A DNA stretch of 38,307 nucleotides. Source: Sulfurimonas sp. (lineage in GTDB: Bacteria > Campylobacterota > Campylobacteria > Campylobacterales > Sulfurimonadaceae). The translations under genes and the position numbers were made by a program. The notes beneath the pieces are model-generated. The model worked only from the letters and a program-made list of their open reading frames with translations, was not told the DNA's origin and did no database searches. Below are positions 7,720 through 16,932 of this stretch, piece by piece. The stretch spans positions 1-38,307 of the forward strand of contig JAKITC010000015.1 of the NCBI GenBank assembly GCA_021648285.1, given 5' to 3'. Every line of letters begins with the position of its first letter. Positions within the stretch are counted from its first letter, which is position 1.

Positions 7720-8512
7720 TACTAGCCAAGAGTAATATTTTTAACTCTTTAATATCTTCACTTAGTTTGGATAGTTCATCTTTTGTGCTGTACTCATTCT
7801 TATGTACTTCATCTATTATGTTTGTCTCTTCACTTTTATTTATTTCGGCCATTGCATCAACTACAACAGCTACTATAAGATTTACCATTATAAATGTAAC
7901 CATAAATATAAATGGAACAAAAAATATCCAAGCATAAGGATGTACTTCCATTATAGGTCTAACAATCCCCATAGACCATGATTCTAGTGTCATTATTTGG
8001 AACAGGGTATAAAAAGATTCACCTAAAGTTCCAAACCACTGAGGGAAAGTCTCACTATAAAGTCCTGTAGCCATAATTGCAAATATATAAAACATAAGGC
8101 TAAGCAGTGCTGCTATAGAAGCCATTCCAGGTATTACACTGACAAGTGCCATTACAATCTTTTTCATTTGCGGCACAACAGTTACAAGTCTGAGAAGTCT
8201 AAACACCCTTAGTATTCTTAATATCTCAAATCCAACACTGGCAGGGACTAATAATATAGCAACAATAGAAAAATCAAACAGACTCCAAGGATCTTTAAAA
8301 AAGGAGACTCTATATACATATATTCTAAGAATAATCTCTATTGTAAAAGCAGTGATAACAAATTTATCAAAAAGATTTATATATGAACCATACTCATACA
8401 TAAAAGGTTTTGAGGTTTCAAACCCCATTGTAATACCGTTAATAATGATTAGAGCGATTATGAAATTTTTAAACCTATGACTATCTACAACACTCTTTAT
8501 TATATTGTACAT
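7709..8512 (-). CDS. Bacterial voltage-gated sodium channel (BacNav, NavAb-like)
   Basis: 267 aa. Six transmembrane segments occur in the usual order. S4 carries arginines every third residue (R99, R102, R105, R108 in [14 protein letters not shown]). The pore loop has TLESWSM at 175-181, which matches the NavAb selectivity filter as I remember it; the glutamate ring selects Na+. Long stretches around [11 protein letters not shown] and [13 protein letters not shown] also match the Arcobacter butzleri channel. The C-terminal 35 residues form a charged coiled coil, the tetramerisation neck of BacNavs. The physiological role in Campylobacterota is not established; motility or membrane-potential control is possible. 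AAGG precedes the ATG. The stop region overlaps the convergent thioredoxin gene. Confidence 0.95.
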   Translation of the reverse strand: MYNIIKSVVDSHRFKNFIIALIIINGITMGFETSKPFMYEYGSYINLFDKFVITAFTIEIILRIYVYRVSFFKDPWSLFDFSIVAILLVPASVGFEILRILRVFRLLRLVTVVPQMKKIVMALVSVIPGMASIAALLSLMFYIFAIMATGLYSETFPQWFGTLGESFYTLFQIMTLESWSMGIVRPIMEVHPYAWIFFVPFIFMVTFIMVNLIVAVVVDAMAEINKSEETNIIDEVHKNEYSTKDELSKLSEDIKELKILLLASTKN

Positions 8513-8625
8513 GTAATGCCTTCAAATATGAAATTTGTCAGAATTCTATCAAATAAAAATAAATAGTTAGAAAAGTCTATAAAAATTTAAAGAGTGATGT
8601 AGTTACAAGGTGCTTAGTAATGAAG

Positions 8626-8673
8626 TGCACTATAAGTGCATGAAGAACGTAGCAACGCAATAAATGCGTCGCT
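8626..8673 (-). terminator. Tandem hairpins downstream of the molybdoenzyme operon
   Basis: Two stems lie 12-59 nt past the catalytic-subunit stop. AGCAACGCA (8651-8659) pairs with TGCGTCGCT (8665-8673) with one mismatch or wobble around ATAAA. TGCACT (8626-8631) pairs perfectly with AGTGCA (8635-8640) around ATA. On the transcribed minus strand a short pyrimidine run (TTCTT) follows the first stem. They probably end the operon before the separately transcribed channel gene. Confidence 0.5.
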
Positions 8674-8684
8674 ATTTGGATTTT

Positions 8685-11600
8685 CTACTTTTTAATTTTT
8701 ACTGCGTACGCCTTATCTGATAAAGGTACCCAAGGACGTTTAATATGTTGAGGACGACGAAGTGTAGAATTTTCATCTAGACCACGAGTAAGTTGATCTC
8801 TCCATCCTTCATAGATTTTAAAGTTATTGTCATAGTTAACATAGATATCACCTATCTTATCACCAGGCTGAGCAGCTTCTAAGATAACTTTTTGATGCCA
8901 ACAATGCATACCAGAAATTGGATCTGGATGAACTGCAGCTACAGCATTTTGCCATGAACCACTTAGACCATCCCACCAGATATTTACGCTATCTTTGTTA
9001 TAATCAGCGAATCTTTTTGCTTTAAACGGTTTAATACCCTCGATATATTTAAGTCTACCCTCTTTACCATCCATCTGAAGTTCAGCAGTTGGAACACCGA
9101 AGCTGTTGATTCCTGAACTACCATCATAATCTTCAATCTTAATTTGACCAGCTTTAGTACCAACATTATCTGGTGAATGAGCCATAAATTTAGGATCATT
9201 CATATTTCTTTTAACAGGTTGAGAATCTACTTTCCCATCTGTTACACCATTAGGAATAGATACAGAGTTAACAAGTTTCCATCTACCACCATGATGTGAA
9301 CAAGCAAGTGTACCGGGAAGTATACCCTCAGTCGGTACAGCCATAGCTACAAAATAACCAGAATCTAAACCAGTGATAGTATCCGTAATTCTTACACGAA
9401 TTGAATCTCCACGTTTAAATCCTTGACGCTTAGCATCCGGAGTTGAAATCCAAATCGGGTCATGATTTTGTGAAATCTCCATAAGGTGCTTGCTATTCGC
9501 AGAACGAGTATGAATATTATATGGCAGACGGAAAACCGTATTAAGTGCATACGAATCTTTCTCTGTCATATGCATATGATTTACATGAGAAACGATATGT
9601 TTCATCGTTTTTTTCTCTTCCTCATTTCTTGGATAGATTGGAATAGCATATTCTGGCCATTTCCAGTCATCAGCAAACCACTCACAGAAGAAATCAAGTT
9701 TCTTATCTAATGTAGGGAAACCTTCCATTTTAACGCCATCAATCTCAATACCCATAGTCTTTTTCTTACCATTATGTTCAGCTGTCATTACACCAGTTCT
9801 TTTATCTGTGTGAACATGTTTTTTCTCATATTTATGACCATGAGAAATATAGTTCTCACCATCATCTTTAATTACACGTTCTTGCGCAGAATAGATATGA
9901 TTCTCTTCTAACCAAGCACCATGATCTCTCATATATTCATAAACAGGATACTCGGAATTTTTATACCTTTCGTCCGATGTAGCAACTTTCTTCAAGTTCG
10001 GTAAGTTGTCACCAAACGCAGCATCATACCACTCAGATATAGTTACTGGAGTACCTGGATTTTTCTTAGATTCCCACATAGATTTAATACTCTTAGTCTT
10101 AGCATCGTCTAGAAATATATCACCTTTAGGGTCAATATAGTTAACACACATGTCAAACCAGAATTCATTCTCTTCCCAAACTTCACCAAGACCAGCTTTA
10201 ATGTGAGCTTCTAGTGTAGCACGATTAGGATTTTTAGGTTTCCACCCAGCTTTCTCTAAAGCAACACGCATAACTGGCTGACGGAATGAAGTCCATCTTG
10301 CAGGCATTGTAGCTTCAGAATGCTGATCGTGTCTCTCACCGGCTAAACCAACAGGTAAAATATAATCAACATACCAGTTTGTCTCAGACCATGTGGGAGA
10401 CAAGTTGAACGTAAGTTCCATTTTAGATTCATCTTTGATAGTCTCAATCCATCTGAAACCATCTGGATTAATCCAAACCGGGTTATACATACGAGGAATC
10501 CAAACAGATAGTTTTCTAGGTACATTAAGACCTTTAGCTATCCATTTGTCTTGCCATTTTTTATCCGCAAGAAGGTGTGGTAAAAGGAATGACATCTCAT
10601 AAGTTGATAGAGGCCATTCTGGTGGGAATGACAGCTCATTATAAACATCTATCTTAGGAACATCGTTACCCCGTTTACCTTGACCAATTGTAGCACTACC
10701 ACCTTTTCCAGCAACAGAAATTACATGGAAGTGGTGGAAGAATGTACCCCCTTCAGGACCGATAGCTCCACGAAGACCAAGTGCCAAGAAACCTGTACGA
10801 CCAGATGTCCAACCACCAAGGTTACCAGCTGCAGCTGCACGCCAGAAATATGATGAAATTGATGTATCTGCCCAGATAACCATATCATATAACTGCTCTA
10901 ACTTATACGCAGGAACACGAGTCTCTTTTACAGCATAATCAAGTGTATATGGTGTATAAAGCTCTTTTAGCATATCTAAATATGAGTTAAAATCATTGCC
11001 TTTTGGTACTTGAGAGATATAACCTTTTTCAACCATGAAGTTTAGATAATTTTTATTATCCATCATAACTTCCCAGTTAAACCATTTTTTAACAAATGCT
11101 TTATTTACCTTATTCTCTGTTAGCATACGCTGTACAAGATAGAGATAGATAGCAGGTTCAGTACCAGGCCATGCAGCAATCCATAAGTCAGCCATACCGG
11201 CAGAGTTAGACATACGAGGGTCCATAACTACAAGTTTTGCACCTTTAGCTCTTGCATCAGCAATATGACCGGCAGCTTGCTGGAAATAGTGACCAGCATC
11301 AGCAGCGTGAGATGAGTTAAGGAAAACAAGTTTCGCATTAGCCCAATCCGGAGAACTTCTATCATCATTTGCCCATTGAATAGTCGGAGTACGACCACCA
11401 GCAGAACAGATGTTTGTATGAGAGTTGAAACAATCTTGACCTAGAGTCTGCCATACTTTACCAGTAAATCCATTCTCATTCGGACGGCCAACATGGAACA
11501 TACATGATTTCTTAGATAACTCATCGTCACCCTTCATCGCCTCATGCATCTTGTTACCGATTGTAGTCATAGCTTCGTCCCAAGTTGTACGAATCCATTT

Positions 11601-12101
11601 CCCTTCACCACGAGCAGAGCCTGGAGCTCTTTTTAGTGGGAATGCTATACGATCTGGATCATACATCTGAGATTGTGTTGCGTAACCTTTAGCACAGTTA
11701 CGACCACGAGAACCTGGGTGTAACGGGTTACCCATATACTTTTTAACAGTAAATGTCTTTTTATCAATCCAAGCCGTTAAACCACAAGAAGCCTCACAGT
11801 TTGAACATGCAGTTGGAACGATTGTGTAATCATTTACTTCGATACCTTCAGGGTTTGATTCACTTCTTACGCCGTGACGATCAATACCACCTCTTTTCCA
11901 GTCATCTCCATCCAACTCTTTAAAGTCAGCCCATTCTTCCATTGGAGGATAGAATGATAATGAGTCTGGAGTATTTGTAAACTTAGAATCACTAACAGAG
12001 TCAGCAATTGCATCAGTTGTAAACACACCTTTTGCAATAGAGGCACCTGCAACAGTAAATGCAGCACCTTTTAAAAATGTTCTTCTACTTTCTAAATACA
12101 T
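8685..12101 (-). CDS. Tat-exported molybdopterin oxidoreductase, catalytic subunit (PsrA/TtrA/SoeA-like)
   Basis: 1138 aa, larger than PsrA or PhsA (about 760) and closer to TtrA- or SoeA-sized members of the DMSO reductase family. The N-terminus carries a consensus twin-arginine signal (SRRTFLK at residues 5-11), so the enzyme should act in the periplasm. A [4Fe-4S] site follows at Cys99, Cys102, Cys106 and Cys136 (CSNCEASC ... RGRNCAKG). The likely molybdenum ligand is Cys232 in NICSAGGR. A family-typical C-terminal cofactor domain is present. With the two following subunits it forms a membrane-bound CISM complex. Candidate substrates are polysulfide, thiosulfate, tetrathionate or sulfite; the sequence alone does not decide. 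SoeA usually lacks a Tat signal, which argues for the PsrA or TtrA type. No dedicated chaperone gene is nearby. Confidence 0.85.
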   Translation of the reverse strand: MYLESRRTFLKGAAFTVAGASIAKGVFTTDAIADSVSDSKFTNTPDSLSFYPPMEEWADFKELDGDDWKRGGIDRHGVRSESNPEGIEVNDYTIVPTACSNCEASCGLTAWIDKKTFTVKKYMGNPLHPGSRGRNCAKGYATQSQMYDPDRIAFPLKRAPGSARGEGKWIRTTWDEAMTTIGNKMHEAMKGDDELSKKSCMFHVGRPNENGFTGKVWQTLGQDCFNSHTNICSAGGRTPTIQWANDDRSSPDWANAKLVFLNSSHAADAGHYFQQAAGHIADARAKGAKLVVMDPRMSNSAGMADLWIAAWPGTEPAIYLYLVQRMLTENKVNKAFVKKWFNWEVMMDNKNYLNFMVEKGYISQVPKGNDFNSYLDMLKELYTPYTLDYAVKETRVPAYKLEQLYDMVIWADTSISSYFWRAAAAGNLGGWTSGRTGFLALGLRGAIGPEGGTFFHHFHVISVAGKGGSATIGQGKRGNDVPKIDVYNELSFPPEWPLSTYEMSFLLPHLLADKKWQDKWIAKGLNVPRKLSVWIPRMYNPVWINPDGFRWIETIKDESKMELTFNLSPTWSETNWYVDYILPVGLAGERHDQHSEATMPARWTSFRQPVMRVALEKAGWKPKNPNRATLEAHIKAGLGEVWEENEFWFDMCVNYIDPKGDIFLDDAKTKSIKSMWESKKNPGTPVTISEWYDAAFGDNLPNLKKVATSDERYKNSEYPVYEYMRDHGAWLEENHIYSAQERVIKDDGENYISHGHKYEKKHVHTDKRTGVMTAEHNGKKKTMGIEIDGVKMEGFPTLDKKLDFFCEWFADDWKWPEYAIPIYPRNEEEKKTMKHIVSHVNHMHMTEKDSYALNTVFRLPYNIHTRSANSKHLMEISQNHDPIWISTPDAKRQGFKRGDSIRVRITDTITGLDSGYFVAMAVPTEGILPGTLACSHHGGRWKLVNSVSIPNGVTDGKVDSQPVKRNMNDPKFMAHSPDNVGTKAGQIKIEDYDGSSGINSFGVPTAELQMDGKEGRLKYIEGIKPFKAKRFADYNKDSVNIWWDGLSGSWQNAVAAVHPDPISGMHCWHQKVILEAAQPGDKIGDIYVNYDNNFKIYEGWRDQLTRGLDENSTLRRPQHIKRPWVPLSDKAYAVKIKK

Positions 12102-12114
12102 TAATATCTTCTCC

Positions 12115-13017
12115 CTAACTCATTGGTAATAATTGTGGAATCATCAGCCATACATGTTTAACTATAGCTAGTCCTACTAGTGCAAAAATAGCAGCTAGTT
12201 TTAAAATACTTTCACTTTTGCTTGATCTGCTTAATAATATAAATACCATCGGTAAAAGATAAGCTATCCACTGACCTAACCAGAACATAACAGTATATGG
12301 TCCATCACCTTTGATGTATTCCATTACTACTGCAACTTCTTCTGCTTTCATTGGTCCAAAAATATACTCTGACATGTAGATGATAAATGCCATCAACGCA
12401 CTTAAACCAAGAACTACACCTAAAGTTTTTTTAGCTTCATAAGAAAGCTTGTTTCCGCCAAGTAAAATCATAGCTGCGGAACCAGACAGCGTAGCTGCAA
12501 GAATCATTTGAGCCGATTCTGTAGGCATTTGCCATAGTTCACGAGCTGTACACTGAGCCATGAGAGCAGCAGTATAAAGTGTAACTGGAATAGCTAAGAT
12601 TGTTGTCCAAAGCAGTACTTTGTCGTAAGTCTCATCATTTTTCTTCCAAGCTAAAAATATTAGAAGTGTTAATAAGCCTAAGAAACCTGAAGCCATAAAT
12701 GAGCCCCAAGCGATTGCAGATGTCCAGTGAGCGTGTACAAATATATAGTACATTCTAAACGGTTGATGTAGATCAGCAAGTGTAAACAGTAAGAATATAT
12801 TAATAAAAACAAATGCTACTATAGCAGTTGGTAATCTTAAATTCTTAGCTGACTCTGGGTGCATTCTAAGAAGCATAAACAGCATAAAGATAACACCGGT
12901 ACCAATACTTTTTGCCCACATATTAACTGTAACCAACCATGGCCAAACTATACCTGGTAGTGCTACATCTAGAGTTACTACAGCATTTGTTGCTGCTAAT
13001 ATTTCATGTGCTGCCAT
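12115..13017 (-). CDS. NrfD/PsrC-type membrane anchor subunit
   Basis: 300 aa with about eight or nine hydrophobic segments and no signal peptide. The N-terminal region LPGIVWPWLVTVNMWAKSIG and the motif DLHQPFRMYYIFVHAHWTSAIAWGS follow the NrfD/PsrC pattern; this subunit exchanges electrons with menaquinone in the inner membrane. It starts directly at the end of the ferredoxin gene (1-nt overlap) and is followed 13 nt later by the catalytic subunit, so the order B-C-A is one transcript. It carries no heme-binding pattern that I can identify. Confidence 0.87.
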   Translation of the reverse strand: MAAHEILAATNAVVTLDVALPGIVWPWLVTVNMWAKSIGTGVIFMLFMLLRMHPESAKNLRLPTAIVAFVFINIFLLFTLADLHQPFRMYYIFVHAHWTSAIAWGSFMASGFLGLLTLLIFLAWKKNDETYDKVLLWTTILAIPVTLYTAALMAQCTARELWQMPTESAQMILAATLSGSAAMILLGGNKLSYEAKKTLGVVLGLSALMAFIIYMSEYIFGPMKAEEVAVVMEYIKGDGPYTVMFWLGQWIAYLLPMVFILLSRSSKSESILKLAAIFALVGLAIVKHVWLMIPQLLPMS

Positions 13018-13655
13018 TAGTGGTGCCCTCCTACTGGAAGTGTTGTGATTTTTCCGAACAGTGAATGTCCATCTACTCTATGTGAAGCTAGAGGATTAAG
13101 GTTAACATTTCCACCGCCAACATAGAAGTGGTGAGGATTAGTGCCCTTTTCAGGTTTACGAACTTGAACACCACCTTGGTTTGTCATAATATACTTAGAA
13201 ATATTTGAAGTAGGATCATCTAAATCACCAAAAATATTAGCTTGAACAGGACATGCAACAACACAAGCCGGCATCATGCTTGATGCAACTCTATGAGCAC
13301 AATATGTACATTTATCAGCAGTTTGTGTTTGAGGGTCGATATAAATCGCTCCATATGGACAAGCCATAACACAACCAGCACAACCTATACAACGCTCTTT
13401 ATCGATATTAACGATACCATTATCTAAATAGTGAAGTGCGCTAACCGGACAGATTCTCTCACACGGTGCATTCTCACAATGATTACATCTAAGTGGAGTA
13501 AATGTTCTTTTTGTTTCAGGGAAGGTTCCCACATCTACATATTTAACACGAAGTCTCCATGTACTAAGTGGAACTTCATTTTCCACCTTACATGCGATTT
13601 CACACCCTTTACATCCCATACACAGATGTAAATCAACTAGGAAGCCTAATTGCAT
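13017..13655 (-). CDS. Four-cluster ferredoxin electron-transfer subunit (PsrB/DmsB/SoeB-like)
   Basis: 212 aa. Sixteen cysteines form four [4Fe-4S] sites: Cys12/15/18/22 (CMGCKGC...C), Cys57/60/65/69, Cys89/92/95/99 and Cys116/119/131/135. This is the standard PsrB/DmsB arrangement that wires the molybdenum subunit to the quinone-reactive anchor. There is no signal peptide, so export would occur with the Tat-tagged partner. The ATG at 13655 follows a very good GAGGAG ribosome binding site 5 nt upstream, stronger than most in this window. It is the first gene of the operon, with a 387-bp leader region upstream. The last 50 residues are glycine/histidine-rich and loosely conserved. Confidence 0.92.
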   Translation of the reverse strand: MQLGFLVDLHLCMGCKGCEIACKVENEVPLSTWRLRVKYVDVGTFPETKRTFTPLRCNHCENAPCERICPVSALHYLDNGIVNIDKERCIGCAGCVMACPYGAIYIDPQTQTADKCTYCAHRVASSMMPACVVACPVQANIFGDLDDPTSNISKYIMTNQGGVQVRKPEKGTNPHHFYVGGGNVNLNPLASHRVDGHSLFGKITTLPVGGHH

Positions 13656-14042
13656 ACATTCTCCTCATAGCCATTTTTAATGTGGCAAATATTTAAGATT
13701 TATAACTATAACTGATCTTTAAAAAAGAGAATTTATTATTATTGAAATAACAAAAATTTTCTTATTGTGTCAATAGTACCTATATAAAGCTTAAAAATAT
13801 TATAAAATTATCACATTTTTATAATATCTTTTATTATTGGGAATATTTGAAATTATATATTAAAGGAAAATATATATAAAAGGGGCAGAATATATAAAAA
13901 ATCTACAACTCTGTTTTATTTACTGAAGCTCTTGTTTTACTCTTGTCAAAACATTACTGGTCGAGTAAAAAGGACTTTGTTTTTACGTTGTGTACTATTT
14001 AACTTTTACACAAACTTTACTAGTTGCTGAGAATAGCTTTCG
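13656..14042. other. Intergenic region upstream of the molybdoenzyme operon
   Basis: A 387-bp AT-rich stretch with no supportable ORF. On the minus strand TTGACA reads at 13773-13768, with a weak TTATTT 17 nt further on (13750-13745); another possible -10, TATAAT, reads at 13804-13799. The long spacer before a single respiratory operon suggests several regulator sites, but I recognise none: there is no clear FNR-type TTGAT-N4-ATCAA palindrome and no sigma-54 GG/GC pair. Confidence 0.4.
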
Positions 14043-14049
14043 CTATTCT
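14030..14049 (-). terminator. Hairpin with GAAA tetraloop at the end of the DUF2231 gene
   Basis: On the minus strand AGAATAGC and GCTATTCT (14049-14042 and 14037-14030) form a perfect 8-bp stem closed by a C(GAAA)G tetraloop, one of the most stable RNA loops. The stop codon (14045-14043) lies within the 5' arm. No T-tract follows. Confidence 0.45.
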
Positions 14050-14537
14050 TCATCTTCCTCCTCGTCATCATCCATTGCAGCGGCTTCAGCTATACATGCT
14101 TGACCTGCTACATAACCTTTAACGTTTGCTCCATATGTATAAGTTAATTCACCACCCATTTTACCTTGATAAAAAATTGCTGCCGTTAGAACTGCTAATA
14201 ATACAACTGCTAAGATCTCTACTTTAAACATCTTTTTAAAACAACCAAACATCTTAATAAGTGCGACTACTGTCATTGATATTGCCAGATATAGTCCCAG
14301 TTGTGCATGTTGAATAAGCTGCGCCTTGGCATCTGAAGTTAAAAATTCAATGACTTCTTTAGCATCATTTTTACCGGTAAAGTATGCTAAAACTATGAAT
14401 ATAGCCGCAAATAACAAGAAACGAGAAGAGATTTTTGACATAACTTCAGTTGGTTTAAAAAGGTATAGCAAACCTAAAACTAAAGAGATTGCTGGTAAAG
14501 CTACTGCGAAGTGAGCTATTGCTGGATGTATCATCAT
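14043..14537 (-). CDS. DUF2231-like inner membrane protein
   Basis: 164 aa. Four hydrophobic segments lie at about 8-27, 40-57, 78-98 and 104-122. The start MMIHPAIAHFAVALP matches the histidine-containing N-terminus of the DUF2231 family, whose members are sometimes linked to respiratory or heme proteins but have no firm function. The C-terminus (AAAMDDDEEEDEE) is a highly acidic tail that could bind cations or a basic partner. It lies 163 bp after hisD on the same strand and before the molybdoenzyme operon, separated from both, so it probably has its own promoter. Confidence 0.7.
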   Translation of the reverse strand: MMIHPAIAHFAVALPAISLVLGLLYLFKPTEVMSKISSRFLLFAAIFIVLAYFTGKNDAKEVIEFLTSDAKAQLIQHAQLGLYLAISMTVVALIKMFGCFKKMFKVEILAVVLLAVLTAAIFYQGKMGGELTYTYGANVKGYVAGQACIAEAAAMDDDEEEDEE

Positions 14538-14700
14538 GTGGAAATTCCTAATTATAATTTCTCATATAATCTGAACAAAGTCCAGGTTATACTCAATCAC
14601 TAAAGCTTCGCCCTTGGCGAGAAAATTAGTTTTTGAATTAAAAGATAAAAGAATTCTACACTTTCTATATTGTGATTATTTTATAACAAATAAACTAATT

Positions 14701-15993
14701 TTATTTTTTAAGCCTAACTCTAACTGATTGTTCATGTGCAGTTAATCCCTCTGTATTTGCGATTAATGCGCACTCTTCACCAATCTCATTAATTGCGCGA
14801 GAGCTAAAAGAGATGATAGATGTCTTTTTCATAAAATTTTCTACTCCAAGCGGAGAGTAAAACTTAGCTGTACCACCGGTTGGAAGTGTATGATTTGGTC
14901 CAGCCACATAATCACCTATTGCTTCAGGAGTGTTGTGTCCAAGAAAAATTGCTCCGGCATGTTTAATAAATGGAAGCAGTTCAAAAGGATTATTTGTAGC
15001 AACTTCTAAGTGCTCAGGTGCTATTTCATTCATAAGAGTAATCGCTTCATCCATACCAGAAGTAACAATTATTGCTCCACGCTCTTCTATAGATTTTCTA
15101 GCAATCTCTTGACGAGGAAGTTTAACTAGCCAGTTTTCTAATTCTACTTTAACCTCATCAGCTAATTTCTGTGATGGAGTTATTAAAATCGAACTTGCCA
15201 TCTCGTCATGTTCTGCTTGAGATAGTAAATCTATAGCTAAATGATTTGCATTTGCGCTCTCATCGGCTAAGATTCCTATCTCGCTCGGTCCTGCAATCAT
15301 ATCTATATTTACATCACCAAAAACCATCTTTTTAGCAGTTGCTACAAAAATATTTCCCGGTCCTGTGATAACATCAACTTTAGGGATATTCTCGGTGCCG
15401 TAAGCCATTGCCGCAATAGCACTGGCTCCACCAACTTTATATACTTGGCTTACACCACAAAGGTGGCAAGCAGCAAGAAGAAGTTCATTTGGTTCATTAT
15501 CCGGTGTTGGAGTACAAACCACTATGTTCTCAACTCCTGCAACTTGTGCCGGAATAACATTCATAAGAAGTGAGGAGGGGTAAGCAGCTTTTCCGCCAGG
15601 AATGTAAAGCCCTGCACTATCAACTGGAGTAACTTTTTGACCTAAGATAGTACCATTATCTTCTGTATCAAACCAAGATTTTGGTTTTTGTTTTTCATGG
15701 TAAACTTTAATTCTATCATATGATAAATGTAGTGCATCTTTTAATTTTCTATCAATATTGTTGTATGCTTTTTCCATAGAATTTAGCGATATCTTTAAAT
15801 CTTCATCACTGTTTGGAGTCCAGTTATCAAACTTAGATATATGCTTCTTTAACGCAGTGTTTTTATCAGTTTTAATCTCATCTATAATATTTTCAACAAT
15901 AGCACTGACAGCAGCTATATCCATTTTGCCTCTTTGCAGAAGCTCATCAAATTCAGCTTTAAAATCACTACTTCTAGAATTTGTAAAAATCAT
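14701..15993 (-). CDS. hisD: Histidinol dehydrogenase
   Basis: 430 aa, normal for HisD. It catalyses the last two steps of histidine synthesis, histidinol to histidine with two NAD+. Characteristic stretches are [62 protein letters not shown] (zinc and catalytic residues) and PEHLEV, with the final [21 protein letters not shown]. The ATG at 15993 overlaps the thioredoxin stop by one nucleotide (TAATG), so translation is coupled. It is the last of five packed genes; no other his genes are visible. Confidence 0.97.
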   Translation of the reverse strand: MIFTNSRSSDFKAEFDELLQRGKMDIAAVSAIVENIIDEIKTDKNTALKKHISKFDNWTPNSDEDLKISLNSMEKAYNNIDRKLKDALHLSYDRIKVYHEKQKPKSWFDTEDNGTILGQKVTPVDSAGLYIPGGKAAYPSSLLMNVIPAQVAGVENIVVCTPTPDNEPNELLLAACHLCGVSQVYKVGGASAIAAMAYGTENIPKVDVITGPGNIFVATAKKMVFGDVNIDMIAGPSEIGILADESANANHLAIDLLSQAEHDEMASSILITPSQKLADEVKVELENWLVKLPRQEIARKSIEERGAIIVTSGMDEAITLMNEIAPEHLEVATNNPFELLPFIKHAGAIFLGHNTPEAIGDYVAGPNHTLPTGGTAKFYSPLGVENFMKKTSIISFSSRAINEIGEECALIANTEGLTAHEQSVRVRLKK

Positions 15994-16412
15994 TATTTTT
16001 TCTGTCCTTCGTTAAAGTCTTTTCTAACTATAGACAGTGCTTTCAAAAAACTATCTGCACCCATAGCGCCCATTAGCGGTTGATACATCGGTTCACCACT
16101 AGGAAGTAAAAACCATATAGCCGGCGTACCTGGCTGCCACAACTCTTTTGGTAAATAATCATCTTCATCACTATAAGATATTACAGAAACAAAGTCTCTA
16201 TTTAACTCTTTTATAACTCTTTTATCTTTGAATGTTGTTTCATTCAATTGTATACAATATCTACATGTGTGTCTTGAAGAAACAAATAGAACAGGTTTGT
16301 TTACCTTGTTTGCCTCTTGAAGTCCTGCATTATAATCTTCTGCCCACTTTATTTCAGAAGCATTTAAACTTACTGCACATATTAACAATAGATACATAAA
16401 GATTTTATACAT
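15993..16412 (-). CDS. Periplasmic thioredoxin-fold protein with CRYC active site
   Basis: 139 aa. Residues 1-18 (MYKIFMYLLLICAVSLNA) form a signal peptide. The redox motif is TCRYC (Cys50, Cys53) after VLFVSSRH, and GTPAIWFLLPSGEP provides the cis-proline and following strand. This resembles DsbD-gamma or SoxW-like thioredoxins that receive electrons in the periplasm; the partner is unknown. It overlaps aroK by 8 nt upstream and hisD by 1 nt downstream. The association with aroK and hisD is probably a conserved gene order rather than a pathway. Confidence 0.82.
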   Translation of the reverse strand: MYKIFMYLLLICAVSLNASEIKWAEDYNAGLQEANKVNKPVLFVSSRHTCRYCIQLNETTFKDKRVIKELNRDFVSVISYSDEDDYLPKELWQPGTPAIWFLLPSGEPMYQPLMGAMGADSFLKALSIVRKDFNEGQKK

Positions 16413-16932
16413 ATGCTTTTACCTTTTTAAGAATTTCTTTAGAGCAATCAAATGCGCTCTTATTTGTTACATCGATTATCATATCAGCTAAAGCCATATA
16501 TTCAGGCATACGTTCATCATACAACTCTTTTGCTTTTTTCAAATCACTAAGAAGAGGTCTTTTCTTAAGCTTTTTGACTGCATTTGGATGAGAATTTATT
16601 CGTTTTATTATTTTTTCAAATGGTGAGTTAAGAAGAACTACAATACCTATATCTTTAAGATTTTTTTGTTTATAAAATCCACCACCTGTTGAGATAAGAG
16701 TATTTTTAACACCATTTTCCAACCATTTTGAGATTTTTTTCTCTAAATCTCTAAAATAGGCTTCACCCTCTTGTGCAAATATTTTTTTTATAGTTCTATT
16801 TTCCATACTCTCTATAAGATCATCCGTATCAATTGCAATATAATCGGATTGTTTAATAACTTCACGGGCAACGCTACCTTTGCCAACGCCCATAAAACCA
16901 ATTAAAATAATATTTTTTTTACTTCTTATCAT
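16405..16932 (-). CDS. aroK: Shikimate kinase
   Basis: 175 aa. It phosphorylates shikimate with ATP on the way to chorismate. The P-loop reads GFMGVGKGS (residues 12-20), so a Gly follows the lysine before Ser, as in adenylate kinases, instead of the usual GKS/T. Other family elements are present: DTDD (shikimate/Mg site, about 35-38), FRDLE, STGGG (about 80-84) and RPLL with the lid arginine. The start overlaps the upstream stop by 4 nt (ATGA). The gene is in the middle of a five-gene chain on the minus strand. Confidence 0.92.
   Translation of the reverse strand: MIRSKKNIILIGFMGVGKGSVAREVIKQSDYIAIDTDDLIESMENRTIKKIFAQEGEAYFRDLEKKISKWLENGVKNTLISTGGGFYKQKNLKDIGIVVLLNSPFEKIIKRINSHPNAVKKLKKRPLLSDLKKAKELYDERMPEYMALADMIIDVTNKSAFDCSKEILKKVKAYV

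Noticed and set aside
13656..14042. FNR- or sigma-54-type promoter for the molybdoenzyme operon
   Set aside because: No TTGAT-N4-ATCAA palindrome and no GG-N10-GC element were found on either strand.
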